Source: DMER64 sp964600385
GTDB lineage: Bacteria; Bacteroidota; Bacteroidia; Bacteroidales; UBA932
DNA: 41,779 nucleotides
Direction of reading: 5' to 3'
Assembly (NCBI GenBank): GCA_964600385.1
Contig: CAZRJC010000017.1
Span: 1 to 41,779, forward strand
Below the pieces are notes generated by a model that worked only from the letters and a program-made list of their open reading frames with translations, did not search any database and had not been told where the DNA came from. Position 1 is the first letter of the stretch. Each line of letters starts with the position of its first letter. Both the position numbers and the translations under genes were made by a program. Positions 26,200 to 34,447 of the stretch are shown here, in pieces.

Positions 26200-27150
26200 A
26201 TGGATATACTTCCTTTCGAACGTGCAACGGTAGTCAAACAAACAGGAAATCTTTACAAGATCTCTTTTCTTCCGGAATGGAAACCTTTCCAGGCAGTTCT
26301 TAGCGGCAAACTGAGGCTGAAAGAGGGAAAACTGACTAATCCGGTAGCCGTGGGAGATCTGGTTGACGGTATCATGACGGCAAAACCGGCTGTCATTACA
26401 TGCGTACATCCAAGAAAGAATTATCTTATAAGAAAATCAGCCAATCTTTCCAGGGAGGCACATATAATTGCCGCCAATATAGATTCCGCCTATCTGGTCT
26501 TAAGTGCGACAGAACCGCAAACCCCCTTACAGTTTATTGACCGGTTTTTAGTAACCTGCCAGGCTTATAGCGTCCCTGTCACACTGCTGGTAAACAAATA
26601 CGATGAACTCAGGTCAGTCCCTGAATATCAGGAAAATTCAGATCATATAACTGATATCTATACCAAGGCCGGATATACCGTTTTGAATGTTTCTGCTTTT
26701 GACGGCACAGGGCTGGAAACACTCAGTATGCTTCTGAAAGATAAGATATCCCTTTTTGCCGGCATATCCGGTGTTGGAAAATCATCTCTGGCCAACACAC
26801 TTGATCCGTCACTGTCTCTGAAGACTGCTGCTATTTCTTCTGCTCATCTTACCGGAAAACACACCACAACTTTTTATGAAATGCATCCTCTGACCGGAGG
26901 GGGATTTTTTATTGACAGTCCCGGAATAAAAGGATTTGGTCTGCTTGAAATCAACAGGTCCGAACTCTATCATTTCTTTCCCGAATTGTTTGCTGCTTCT
27001 GCCGGCTGTAAATACAATTCCTGCCTTCACACCAACGAACCGCAGTGTGCTGTAAGGGATGCCGTTGAAAACGGTCTTATTCCTGCCGAACGTTATGCCA
27101 GTTACCTGAAAATGCTTGAAGATCCCGAAGGCAGCAAGTACCGCACCTGA
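26200..27150 (+). CDS. rsgA: Ribosome small-subunit-dependent GTPase RsgA
   Basis: A 316-residue circularly permuted GTPase that matures 30S subunits. An N-terminal OB-fold is followed by motifs in the permuted order: G4 NKYD at 132-135, G1 GISGVGKSS at 188-196 and G3 DSPG at 239-242. A zinc knuckle follows (Cys270, Cys275, His277, Cys283). The start is taken at the ATG MDILPFERA; an upstream in-frame TTG at 26170 would add ten unusual residues. It is divergent from the prenyl synthase gene and followed after 7 bases by a MATE exporter. Confidence 0.96.
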   Translation: MDILPFERATVVKQTGNLYKISFLPEWKPFQAVLSGKLRLKEGKLTNPVAVGDLVDGIMTAKPAVITCVHPRKNYLIRKSANLSREAHIIAANIDSAYLVLSATEPQTPLQFIDRFLVTCQAYSVPVTLLVNKYDELRSVPEYQENSDHITDIYTKAGYTVLNVSAFDGTGLETLSMLLKDKISLFAGISGVGKSSLANTLDPSLSLKTAAISSAHLTGKHTTTFYEMHPLTGGGFFIDSPGIKGFGLLEINRSELYHFFPELFAASAGCKYNSCLHTNEPQCAVRDAVENGLIPAERYASYLKMLEDPEGSKYRT

Positions 27151-27157
27151 TCTATAT

Positions 27158-28468
27158 ATGATAGCCAAAACCATTAACAGACAAATTCTGCACCTGGCTG
27201 TTCCCAGCATTCTTGCAGGTATTACTATTCCTCTGGTTGGCATGGCAGACACCGCAATTGCCGGCCGTCTGGGTTCTGCTGCAGCTATTGGAGGCATTGC
27301 CATAGGATCCATGCTTTTTGACCTGCTATACTGGAACTTCGGATTCCTGAGGATTGGTACGGCAGGTATCACCGCGCAGGCTTATGGTCGCAGTGATTAC
27401 GGTGAAATGGCCCGGACCGGGATCCGGGGTCTTGCCATTGCTCTGGGTTTTGCCATGGTCATCATGTTAATCCAGTGGCCTTTTGCCAATCTGGTACTCT
27501 GGCTTACCCAGGCCTCGCCTGAAATTAAGGAATATGCCCGTCAATACTTCTTTATCCGTATCTGGGCAGCTCCTGCTGCGTTATCATTGTTTGTATTCCG
27601 CGGCTGGTTCATTGGTCTCCAAAATACGGCTGCCTCTATGATCCTTGATATTGTGGTCAATGCCACCAACCTGGGGATGAGTGTTTATCTTGCCCTGCAT
27701 TGCGGAATGGGTATAAAAGGAATTGCCCTGGGTACAGTGATTGCACAATATACAGGCTTGATTTGTGGTGTTATGCTGGTAATGCTGCGCTTTAGAAAAT
27801 ACCTGGGACATGTTAACCTCCGCTCCGTCCTGAGAGAAAGCGGATGGAAAAGATTCTTTTCTCTTAGCGGGAATGTATTCGTCAGATCTCTTTGCATGCT
27901 TCTGATATACACCGGTTTTACTTTTCTGGCTTCCAAATACGGCGACACCCTGCTGGCCGTAGCGACCATCATGATGAAATTATTATTGCTCTACGGATAT
28001 ATTGTAGACGGATTTGCTTATGCTGGAGAAGCATTAGTGGGAAAGTACATAGGGGCCGAAGACAAAAAATCCCTGATGCTTTCTATTCGTTATCTCTTTA
28101 TATGGGGCGGAGGGGTTGGAGCACTTTCCACTATTGCCTATATCGTAGGAGATCAATGGCTTTTACGTCTTATGACCTCAACCCCGGAAGTTATTGATGC
28201 CGCTCAACCCTTCCTTCCCTGGCTGTATGCCATGCCGTTCATCTCCTGTCTGACCTTTATGTGGGACGGAATATACATAGGTGCCACCGCAGGACCGGCC
28301 ATGCGCAATACCATGCTCATAGCCGTGGCGGCATTCTACATCTGTTATTTTACTTTAATGGGATCCTTGGGAATACAGGCATTGTGGGTCGGGTACGCTG
28401 CGCATTTGGTCGCAAGATCCATTGCCCAGACAGCCATGGCCCGGAAACACGTATTCAATAAAGTGTAA
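27158..28468 (+). CDS. MATE family efflux transporter
   Basis: A 436-residue polytopic inner-membrane protein with about 12 helices in two halves. The N-terminus NRQILHLAVPSILAGITIPLVGMADTA is a clear MATE/DinF-type opening, and RIGTAGITAQAYG near 75 is conserved. Such proteins export drugs, metabolites or lipids in exchange for H+ or Na+; the substrate cannot be inferred. The start chosen is the ATG 7 bases after rsgA, since an upstream frame would overlap rsgA by 35 bases with no family support. It converges on the bactofilin gene with a gap of only 6 bases. Confidence 0.92.
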   Translation: MIAKTINRQILHLAVPSILAGITIPLVGMADTAIAGRLGSAAAIGGIAIGSMLFDLLYWNFGFLRIGTAGITAQAYGRSDYGEMARTGIRGLAIALGFAMVIMLIQWPFANLVLWLTQASPEIKEYARQYFFIRIWAAPAALSLFVFRGWFIGLQNTAASMILDIVVNATNLGMSVYLALHCGMGIKGIALGTVIAQYTGLICGVMLVMLRFRKYLGHVNLRSVLRESGWKRFFSLSGNVFVRSLCMLLIYTGFTFLASKYGDTLLAVATIMMKLLLLYGYIVDGFAYAGEALVGKYIGAEDKKSLMLSIRYLFIWGGGVGALSTIAYIVGDQWLLRLMTSTPEVIDAAQPFLPWLYAMPFISCLTFMWDGIYIGATAGPAMRNTMLIAVAAFYICYFTLMGSLGIQALWVGYAAHLVARSIAQTAMARKHVFNKV

Positions 28469-28474
28469 TAACCG

Positions 28475-28906
28475 TTATTTTTTAGGTTCAGGCTCCTGAG
28501 ATGCAGGAGGAACTGTCACGATTCCCGGAACAGGTTTTTTGTCGTCTTTTTTGGTAAGTTCGGGAGAAATAATCTGACCGCTTATACGAACCGAAGGTTC
28601 AATGGAAATCTGGTCCGAATGTAATTCTCCGGTAAAGACGCATTTGTCTTTGAGAGATGCCAGTTCACTTACTTTCAGGACACCGTCAAAAATACCGCTG
28701 ATGTCAACATTTTTACACTCGACCTGACCGGTGCATTTTCCGCTCTCTCCTATTACGAGTTTCCCGTCTGTTTTGATCTGGCCCTCCAGGTACCCGTCTA
28801 TTCGGATGTCATGTTGTGTTACTATGTTGCCGACAATCTTTGTGTTGGCACAAATACGGGTCACATTATTTGACTGTGATAATCCGTTTTCTTTTTCTAT
28901 TGCCAT
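28475..28906 (-). CDS. Bactofilin, polymer-forming cytoskeletal protein
   Basis: About 143 residues. The central beta-helical bactofilin (DUF583) domain runs with short repeats of G/V-x-I-x-G (KIVGNIVTQHDIRIDGYLEGQI, VDISGIFDGVLKV, VRISGQIISPE). It is flanked by a short N-terminal tail and a Pro/Lys-rich C-terminal tail (PVPGIVTVPPASQEPEPKK). Bactofilins self-assemble into filaments and often guide cell-wall or stalk enzymes. The start is taken at the ATG MAIEKENG; a GTG at 28951 would add 15 residues. It has its own promoter candidate at 28980-29010. Confidence 0.9.
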   Translation of the reverse strand: MAIEKENGLSQSNNVTRICANTKIVGNIVTQHDIRIDGYLEGQIKTDGKLVIGESGKCTGQVECKNVDISGIFDGVLKVSELASLKDKCVFTGELHSDQISIEPSVRISGQIISPELTKKDDKKPVPGIVTVPPASQEPEPKK

Positions 28907-28979
28907 AGATACATTTATTGAGGTGATGGTTGTTTTGCTTGGCGGATTCACGGTTTTTTGAATAAGAAACTACTTATCA

Positions 28980-29010
28980 CAAATATAAATAATTATAATA
29001 ATATTACAAC
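28980..29010 (-). promoter_or_regulatory. Promoter of the bactofilin gene
   Basis: On the minus strand GTTG (29007-29010) is followed by 19 bases and TATATTTG (28980-28987). It matches the consensus except for one base at -33. The -33 part overlaps the last codons of the upstream protease gene. The leader would be about 70 nt. Confidence 0.65.
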
Positions 29011-30560
29011 AGTGACAATGCTTTTTCAAGTTGATTATCATTTCTTATCATACTTCTTAAACGTCCTTCCTGATAAAAATAGCGGCAACAGATCTCTTCT
29101 TCCAGCAATGACTGAATTTCCGGCTTGTAATGATTCAGATCGGCTTCTTTATCTGTGAGCAGTCTTTTTTGCAAACCTGCAATTTCTTCTGCCAGAAGTT
29201 CTTCATATCCTTCGGCTTTAGCTGTTTTACTGAAATTTTCCAGAAGAATTTCGGTGGCGCTGCGATCATCAAATTCTTTGGCAGCAGTCACTTTGATAAA
29301 ATCTTCATATTCTTCCGGAGCAAGGGAAAAGGAATCCGGAGATTCAATGGTGTCATGGTTTTTATAATATAAAACAGAGTATTCATGAATATAGTCCCTG
29401 GCTACCAGCTCCATGGCCATTCGGCTGAACAACGGAATGCTCACTTCAATATCGGGCATGATACCTCCGTCATGTGTTGCTCCGGGGGTACCATCTTCAT
29501 TCCGGTTGGAATAATCGAGGGCCTGAACGCAGCGTCCGCTGGGGATATAGTATTTGGCTGTGGTAATCTTCAGATTGGCATTATAACTCAAAGGCCTGAT
29601 AGTCTGGACGAGACCTTTTCCGAAAGTCCTTTGGCCTACCAGCGTGCCTCTTTTCAGGTCCTGAATGGCTCCCGCCACAATTTCAGATGACGAGGCGGAA
29701 CCGTTGTTAACCAGAACTACGAGAGGTGTTTTGGTATCAAGAGGTTCTTCCTTGGTGTAATATGACACATCAAACCTTTCTATGCGGCCTTTTGCAGAAA
29801 CCACCATAGTGTGCTTGGGTAAGAAAATTGAAAGCAGCTGGACGGCTTCGTCCATTAAACCCCCTCCGTTGCCTCTGAGATCCAGTACTATCCCTTTCAC
29901 ATTGTATTGTTTTTTCATGGACTGAAGTGTCTTTCTCACATCCTGGGCACCACCCTGCGTAAAAGCCGTAACCCGAATGTAGGCAATACTGTCCTGCAAC
30001 ATGCAGGCAAGTCCCACATCTGAAATATGCACCCTTTCTCTTAAAACAGTACACGAAACAGTATCTTCTTTTCTCAGTTTCTTTACCAGAAACGTTACAG
30101 ATGTTCCCGGCTCCCCTTTCATTTTGGCGCTGCATTCATCGGCCGTCATATCATATACAGGCTGCCCGTCAATGGCCAGAATGACATCGCCGGCCACCAG
30201 ACCGGCTTTAGCTGCCGGAGAACCTGCATACGGCTCGGAGACAAGAACTCCGTCTCCGGGCCTTTTTTTAATAAGAGCGCCCACTCCCCCGTAACTTCCT
30301 GTAGTCATCATCTCTATGGTTTCATTATCCTCCTCGGGGATAAACTCGGTGTACGGATCCATGGTCGAAAGCATGGCTTCGACACCTGTATATACCAACT
30401 TATCTATAGCAACCGAGTCTACATAAAAAAGAGAGATTTCACGCAGGACAGAGTGAAAAATGTCGAGACTTTTAGATGTATCAAAAGATTGTGTTTGTGC
30501 TCCGGAAATCAATGGGAAAAACCATAGTACCGCCACCAGGGAAATAGCTTTGCGCTTCAT
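29004..30560 (-). CDS. C-terminal processing peptidase, S41 family
   Basis: A 518-residue exported serine peptidase. The signal peptide (about 1-21, ending SGA) and an N-terminal helical region are followed by a PDZ domain at about 85-175 (GSYGGVGALI, LVAGDVILAIDGQPV). The S41 core has LDLRGNGGGLMDEAV near 226-240, nucleophile Ser290 in GSASSSE and general base Lys315 in FGKG. Such enzymes trim or degrade periplasmic proteins from the C-terminus. The start is the ATG with the signal peptide; the frame continues 28 residues upstream without support. It is divergent from rdgB. Confidence 0.94.
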   Translation of the reverse strand: MKRKAISLVAVLWFFPLISGAQTQSFDTSKSLDIFHSVLREISLFYVDSVAIDKLVYTGVEAMLSTMDPYTEFIPEEDNETIEMMTTGSYGGVGALIKKRPGDGVLVSEPYAGSPAAKAGLVAGDVILAIDGQPVYDMTADECSAKMKGEPGTSVTFLVKKLRKEDTVSCTVLRERVHISDVGLACMLQDSIAYIRVTAFTQGGAQDVRKTLQSMKKQYNVKGIVLDLRGNGGGLMDEAVQLLSIFLPKHTMVVSAKGRIERFDVSYYTKEEPLDTKTPLVVLVNNGSASSSEIVAGAIQDLKRGTLVGQRTFGKGLVQTIRPLSYNANLKITTAKYYIPSGRCVQALDYSNRNEDGTPGATHDGGIMPDIEVSIPLFSRMAMELVARDYIHEYSVLYYKNHDTIESPDSFSLAPEEYEDFIKVTAAKEFDDRSATEILLENFSKTAKAEGYEELLAEEIAGLQKRLLTDKEADLNHYKPEIQSLLEEEICCRYFYQEGRLRSMIRNDNQLEKALSLL

Positions 30561-30582
30561 TATTAACAAGGTATTAATCTTA

Positions 30583-30590
30583 CAAAAATA
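30583..30590 (-). promoter_or_regulatory. Candidate -7 box for the S41 peptidase gene
   Basis: The minus strand reads TATTTTTG, an exact TAnnTTTG match, 22 bases before the ATG. No TTTG is seen at the -33 spacing. Confidence 0.4.
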
Positions 30591-30603
30591 GTACAATTCT
30601 TCA

Positions 30604-30611
30604 TATCTTTG
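30604..30611 (+). promoter_or_regulatory. Candidate -7 box for rdgB-recO
   Basis: TATCTTTG, an exact match and identical to the box of the str promoter, lies only 4 bases (GAGG) before the rdgB ATG. GGAGG also resembles a Shine-Dalgarno element but is too close to the start to pair as one. Confidence 0.5.
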
Positions 30612-30615
30612 GAGG

Positions 30616-31194
30616 ATGGAACTTATATTCGCTACAGCAAACATTCATAAATGCAGGGAAGCGCAGGCCATACTCGGCCCTTCAGTATCAATTATTATGC
30701 CCTCGCAACTTCATTTCACACTGGAAATACCCGAAACCGGAGTCACTTTGAAAGAAAATGCACTGCAAAAGGCCCGTTTTATCTGGGAGATCTTTCACAA
30801 ACCGTGTTTTGCAGATGATACCGGCCTGGAAGTAGATGCCCTGGGGGGTGCACCCGGTGTCTATTCCGCCCGTTATGCAGGAGAACATTGTACTCCCCTG
30901 GACAATGTGCAGAAACTGCTCCGGGAAATGGACGGCATAACTGACCGCACTGCACGCTTCCGCTGTGTAATTGCTGTTCTCACAGGCAGTGAACCACTTT
31001 TTTTCGAAGGGACGGTGGAAGGTTCCATTACCTCTACTCCTGCCGGAGAAAAAGGATTCGGGTACGACCCGGTTTTTATGCCCACGGGATATACAAAGAC
31101 GTTTGCCCAATTCAACGCAGAAGAGAAGAACCGGATCTCTCACCGGGGAAGGGCCCTGGCTAACATGGCCACAGGAATATACAGATTGCCATGA
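30616..31194 (+). CDS. rdgB: XTP/dITP pyrophosphatase (RdgB/HAM1)
   Basis: A 192-residue house-cleaning enzyme that hydrolyses dITP, XTP and ITP to monophosphates. It begins with FATANIHKCREAQ, holds FADDTGLEVDALGGAPGVYSARYAG near 70-95, FGYDPVF near 148-154 and ends with SHRGRALA, all family signatures. Length is normal. It overlaps recO by ATGA at 31191-31194. Confidence 0.96.
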   Translation: MELIFATANIHKCREAQAILGPSVSIIMPSQLHFTLEIPETGVTLKENALQKARFIWEIFHKPCFADDTGLEVDALGGAPGVYSARYAGEHCTPLDNVQKLLREMDGITDRTARFRCVIAVLTGSEPLFFEGTVEGSITSTPAGEKGFGYDPVFMPTGYTKTFAQFNAEEKNRISHRGRALANMATGIYRLP

Positions 31195-31922
31195 CTGAAT
31201 CACTTTTGTTGATCGTGCTCAACACCAGGCCGTTCAGCGAGAGCAGTCTGCTTGTATATGCCCTTACCGATAAATTCGGACGTCAGAATTACCTGATAAA
31301 AGGAGTCCGGACAGCAAAGAACAAGGGGCTTGCCGCTTTGTTCCACCCCCTGAGCATAATGGAAGTTCAGGCCTATCATAATCCAAAAAAAGAATTGCAG
31401 CAACTAAAAGAATACAGAAAATGCATGCCGCTGGAACAATTGTGTTTTGACGTGAGAAAAAGCGCACAGGCCATGTTCATTGGGGAATTGCTATATAAAA
31501 CCATACGGGAAGTGGAAGCCAATCCCCCTCTGTTCAATTTTGTTTACGAATCGATTATTTCGCTAAACGATGCACAGACGAATCCCTCTGATCAGCACCT
31601 GTATTTTGCCGCCTCGTTATGCCGGTTCCTGGGTTATGCCCCCTCATGCACCGGGTACTCCGCAGCCTCAGAATATTTTAATATTGCAAAGGGCGCCTTC
31701 ACTTCTCTCCCGGACCCTGTCCCGGGTGGATTTACGCTGGAAACTTCCAGAATGTTCTACCAATTGCTTAACGGAACTCCGCGCGATTCAAAGCCGCTTC
31801 TTTGCCCCGGATCTTTACGAAACCTTTTCCTTCAGCATCTCGTCAGATACTACGACTTCCATATGGACAAGCCGCTTAATCTGAAATCACCCGATGTGCT
31901 TCATCAGATTTTCAACACATAG
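31191..31922 (+). CDS. recO: DNA repair protein RecO
   Basis: A 243-residue RecO. An N-terminal OB-fold (residues 1-80; LIVLNTRPFSESSLLVYALTDKFGR and LIKGVR) is followed by a helical C-terminal domain. With RecR it helps load RecA at single-stranded gaps. The usual zinc-binding Cys set of some RecO proteins is not evident, which is common in this phylum as far as I know. It is translationally coupled to rdgB (ATGA overlap). The next gene starts 34 bases later behind its own -7 box. Confidence 0.92.
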   Translation: MTESLLLIVLNTRPFSESSLLVYALTDKFGRQNYLIKGVRTAKNKGLAALFHPLSIMEVQAYHNPKKELQQLKEYRKCMPLEQLCFDVRKSAQAMFIGELLYKTIREVEANPPLFNFVYESIISLNDAQTNPSDQHLYFAASLCRFLGYAPSCTGYSAASEYFNIAKGAFTSLPDPVPGGFTLETSRMFYQLLNGTPRDSKPLLCPGSLRNLFLQHLVRYYDFHMDKPLNLKSPDVLHQIFNT

Positions 31923-31942
31923 CTCATTCTGTAGTTTTTTCT

Positions 31943-31950
31943 TACATTTG
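31943..31950 (+). promoter_or_regulatory. Candidate -7 box for the GH3-like gene
   Basis: TACATTTG, an exact TAnnTTTG match, followed by 6 bases and the ATG. A -33 TTTG is not found at the expected place, which falls at the recO stop. Confidence 0.5.
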
Positions 31951-31956
31951 CGGTCT

Positions 31957-33501
31957 ATGTCACTGATAAACACTGCCTATCTCCTTTATAACAACCGTTT
32001 GATCAAAGAACTGGACTTGTCGTCCCGACAACCTGAGTTGTTCCAGGACAGGATGTTCAGAGACCTTCTTGCTCACGGACAACAAACAGCATTCGGAAAA
32101 GAATTCGGCCTAAACGAATCATTTTCTGTATCTGATTTTCAACAACATGTGCCTCTCCACACTTATGACAAACTGGAACCATATCTGTTAAGAAGCCTCA
32201 AAGGAGAAGACAACGTACTGTGGGACAGAAAGATTTATTGGTTTGCCTTGTCCAGCGGAACATCTTCCGCCAAGTCCAAATATATCCCCATCAACTGGGA
32301 CAACCTGCATTATTGTCACTACAAAGGCATGTTGACTATCCTGTCCAATTATGTGCGCACTTTTCCCAAGTCGGGACTTTTCAATGGCCGGTCACTCACA
32401 TTGGGGGGAAACCGTCATATAGATAAAAACATAGACACTCCGTATTATTTCGGCGACCTGTCTGCCTTCCTGCTAATTAATAAACCACAAATCAGCCATT
32501 ATTTTACCACGCCTCCCAGGGAAATAGCCCTCATGACCGATTTTGAAGCCAAGATAGAGGCCGTAAGTGACCTCATTGTAAAACAGAATGTGGTGAGTTT
32601 CTCAGGAGTACCTTCCTGGAATCTGATCCTGATGCGCAAGGTTCTGGAAAAAAGCGGGAAAGAGCACCTTCACCAGGTGTGGCCAAAAATGGAGTTATTC
32701 ATGCACGGCGGAATCAATTTTGAACCTTACAGGAGCCAGTACAAAGAACTCTTCCCCCTGGACACCCTGCATTACCTGGAAACGTACAATGCTTCGGAAG
32801 GATTTTTTGCTTTTCAGACAGACCTTTCCGATGGGGGATTGCAGCTTACCGTGAATAATGGGGTATTCTATGAGTTTATCCCGCTTGACAAACTCGAACA
32901 GGCCATGAACGGTTCCCATGTGGCTTTCGACACCATAAACACCGTGACCACAGGTAAAACCTACGCAATGGTCATTACAACCAATTCCGGATTATGGAGA
33001 TACCTGATAGGCGACACCATTCGGTTTACTTCGCTTTATCCCCATAAAATAAAGATCAGCGGCCGTACAAAACTTTTCATAAACGCCTTTGGGGAAGAAC
33101 TGATGATAGAGAATGCAGAAAAGGCCCTGGCAGAGACCTGTGAAAAGACCGGCTCGGCCGTTAATGAATATACTGTGGCTCCTGTATTTATGGAAGGAAA
33201 CGGCAGGGGTGCTCACCAATGGCTCATTGAATTCGAGAAGGCCCCCGAAGACACAGAACTGTTCGTACGGCTGCTCGACAGCGCTATAATGGGACACAAT
33301 TCCGATTACGAAGCCAAGCGCCTTCACACGGGAACAATGGCGGCCCCCCACGTAGTCATTGTCAATAAAGGCTGCTTCTATAAATGGATGGCGAAGGAAA
33401 ACAAACTGGGCGGTCAAAGTAAGGTTCCACGCCTTTGGAGCACCCGTGAATATGTGGAAACGCTTCTAAAGATCAACGAACAACTAAATGACCCAAAATA
33501 G
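31957..33501 (+). CDS. GH3-like acyl-adenylating enzyme
   Basis: A 514-residue protein of the GH3 family, named for plant auxin amido synthetases, which adenylate a carboxylic acid and join it to an amino acid. Family ATP/AMP motifs are present: SSGTSSAKSKYIP at 99-111, YNASEG at 277-282 and IGDTIRF at 351-357. The start MSLINTAYLLYNNR is typical of bacterial homologues; the frame is open further upstream into recO without support. Bacterial GH3-like proteins are mostly uncharacterised and the substrate is unknown. Its end overlaps a LuxE/PaaK-like gene by 14 bases. Confidence 0.9.
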   Translation: MSLINTAYLLYNNRLIKELDLSSRQPELFQDRMFRDLLAHGQQTAFGKEFGLNESFSVSDFQQHVPLHTYDKLEPYLLRSLKGEDNVLWDRKIYWFALSSGTSSAKSKYIPINWDNLHYCHYKGMLTILSNYVRTFPKSGLFNGRSLTLGGNRHIDKNIDTPYYFGDLSAFLLINKPQISHYFTTPPREIALMTDFEAKIEAVSDLIVKQNVVSFSGVPSWNLILMRKVLEKSGKEHLHQVWPKMELFMHGGINFEPYRSQYKELFPLDTLHYLETYNASEGFFAFQTDLSDGGLQLTVNNGVFYEFIPLDKLEQAMNGSHVAFDTINTVTTGKTYAMVITTNSGLWRYLIGDTIRFTSLYPHKIKISGRTKLFINAFGEELMIENAEKALAETCEKTGSAVNEYTVAPVFMEGNGRGAHQWLIEFEKAPEDTELFVRLLDSAIMGHNSDYEAKRLHTGTMAAPHVVIVNKGCFYKWMAKENKLGGQSKVPRLWSTREYVETLLKINEQLNDPK

Positions 33502-34447
33502 TTTTGAACAAAAGGCATTGGAGTTATTCCGTTACCAGGCAACACATAACAGTGTATATGCCACGTACCTGAATTTGCTTGGCATTGATCCGGGCACGGT
33601 ACGGCATGCCGCACAGATTCCGCACCTGCCGGTAAGATTCTTTAAGTCTCACCGCATTTACAGCGGCCCAGCCCCCGAAGAATGTATTTTCACAAGTTCA
33701 GCAACCACCGGGATGATTCCTTCCCGGCACTATGTGGCCAGCCTGGAATCGTACCGGCAGAACCTTCTCTCCATTTTTAGGCTTTTTTATGGAGAGCCCC
33801 GGGAATACACCATTTTGGCCCTGCTTCCTTCATACCTGGAACGTAACGGGTCCTCTCTTGTATATATGGCCGATGCGCTCATGAAAGAAAGCGCACGCGC
33901 CGAAAACGGCTTTTTTCTTTACGATCATCCCGCTTTATTCGAAAGACTGCAAAGTGATGCCTCCCGGGGAAGAAAAACCTGGCTTATCGGAGTCAGTTTT
34001 GCCCTGCTCGATTTTGTGAAGCATTTTACGGTAGAGGCGCCCGGACTCATTGTTGTGGAAACCGGCGGCATGAAAGGCCGAGGCATTGAACTGAGTCGCG
34101 AGGAACTGCATCTGCGGTTAAAAAACGGGTTCCCGTCAAGCCGGATTGACAGCGAATACGGGATGACCGAACTGCTTTCACAAGCCTATTCGGTGAAGGA
34201 AGACTATTTCTTTGATTGTCCCCCCACCATGCAGGTCAACATCCGCAATCTTCAGGATCCGTTCACCTGCGAACCGGATGGTGTCCAGGGCGGAATCAAT
34301 ATCACAGACCTGGCCAATACCCATTCCTGTGCCTTCATAGAAACCGAGGACCTGGGCATCCGTCTTTCCGACGGAAGGTTCCGGGTCCTCGGCCGTATCC
34401 CCAACGCAGAACGGAGGGGTTGTAATATGCTTACTGATATTTCTTGA
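33488..34447 (+). CDS. LuxE/PaaK-like acyl-adenylate-forming protein
   Basis: A 319-residue member of the adenylate-forming group near LuxE acyl-protein synthetase and phenylacetate-CoA ligase. SSATTG at 70-75 is the ATP-binding loop and EYGMTE at 223-228 the A5-type motif. LGIRLSDGRFRVLGRIPNAERRG near the end corresponds to the hinge region. It lacks a full C-terminal lid domain, as LuxE does. It overlaps the GH3-like gene by 14 bases, suggesting that the two act on the same acyl substrate. The 3' end overlaps the convergent GT117 gene by 17 bases. Confidence 0.85.
   Translation: MTQNSFEQKALELFRYQATHNSVYATYLNLLGIDPGTVRHAAQIPHLPVRFFKSHRIYSGPAPEECIFTSSATTGMIPSRHYVASLESYRQNLLSIFRLFYGEPREYTILALLPSYLERNGSSLVYMADALMKESARAENGFFLYDHPALFERLQSDASRGRKTWLIGVSFALLDFVKHFTVEAPGLIVVETGGMKGRGIELSREELHLRLKNGFPSSRIDSEYGMTELLSQAYSVKEDYFFDCPPTMQVNIRNLQDPFTCEPDGVQGGINITDLANTHSCAFIETEDLGIRLSDGRFRVLGRIPNAERRGCNMLTDIS

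Noticed and set aside
31894..31956. An upstream start for the GH3-like gene within recO
   Set aside because: It would overlap recO and place the -7 box inside the coding region; the ATG at 31957 matches family N-termini.
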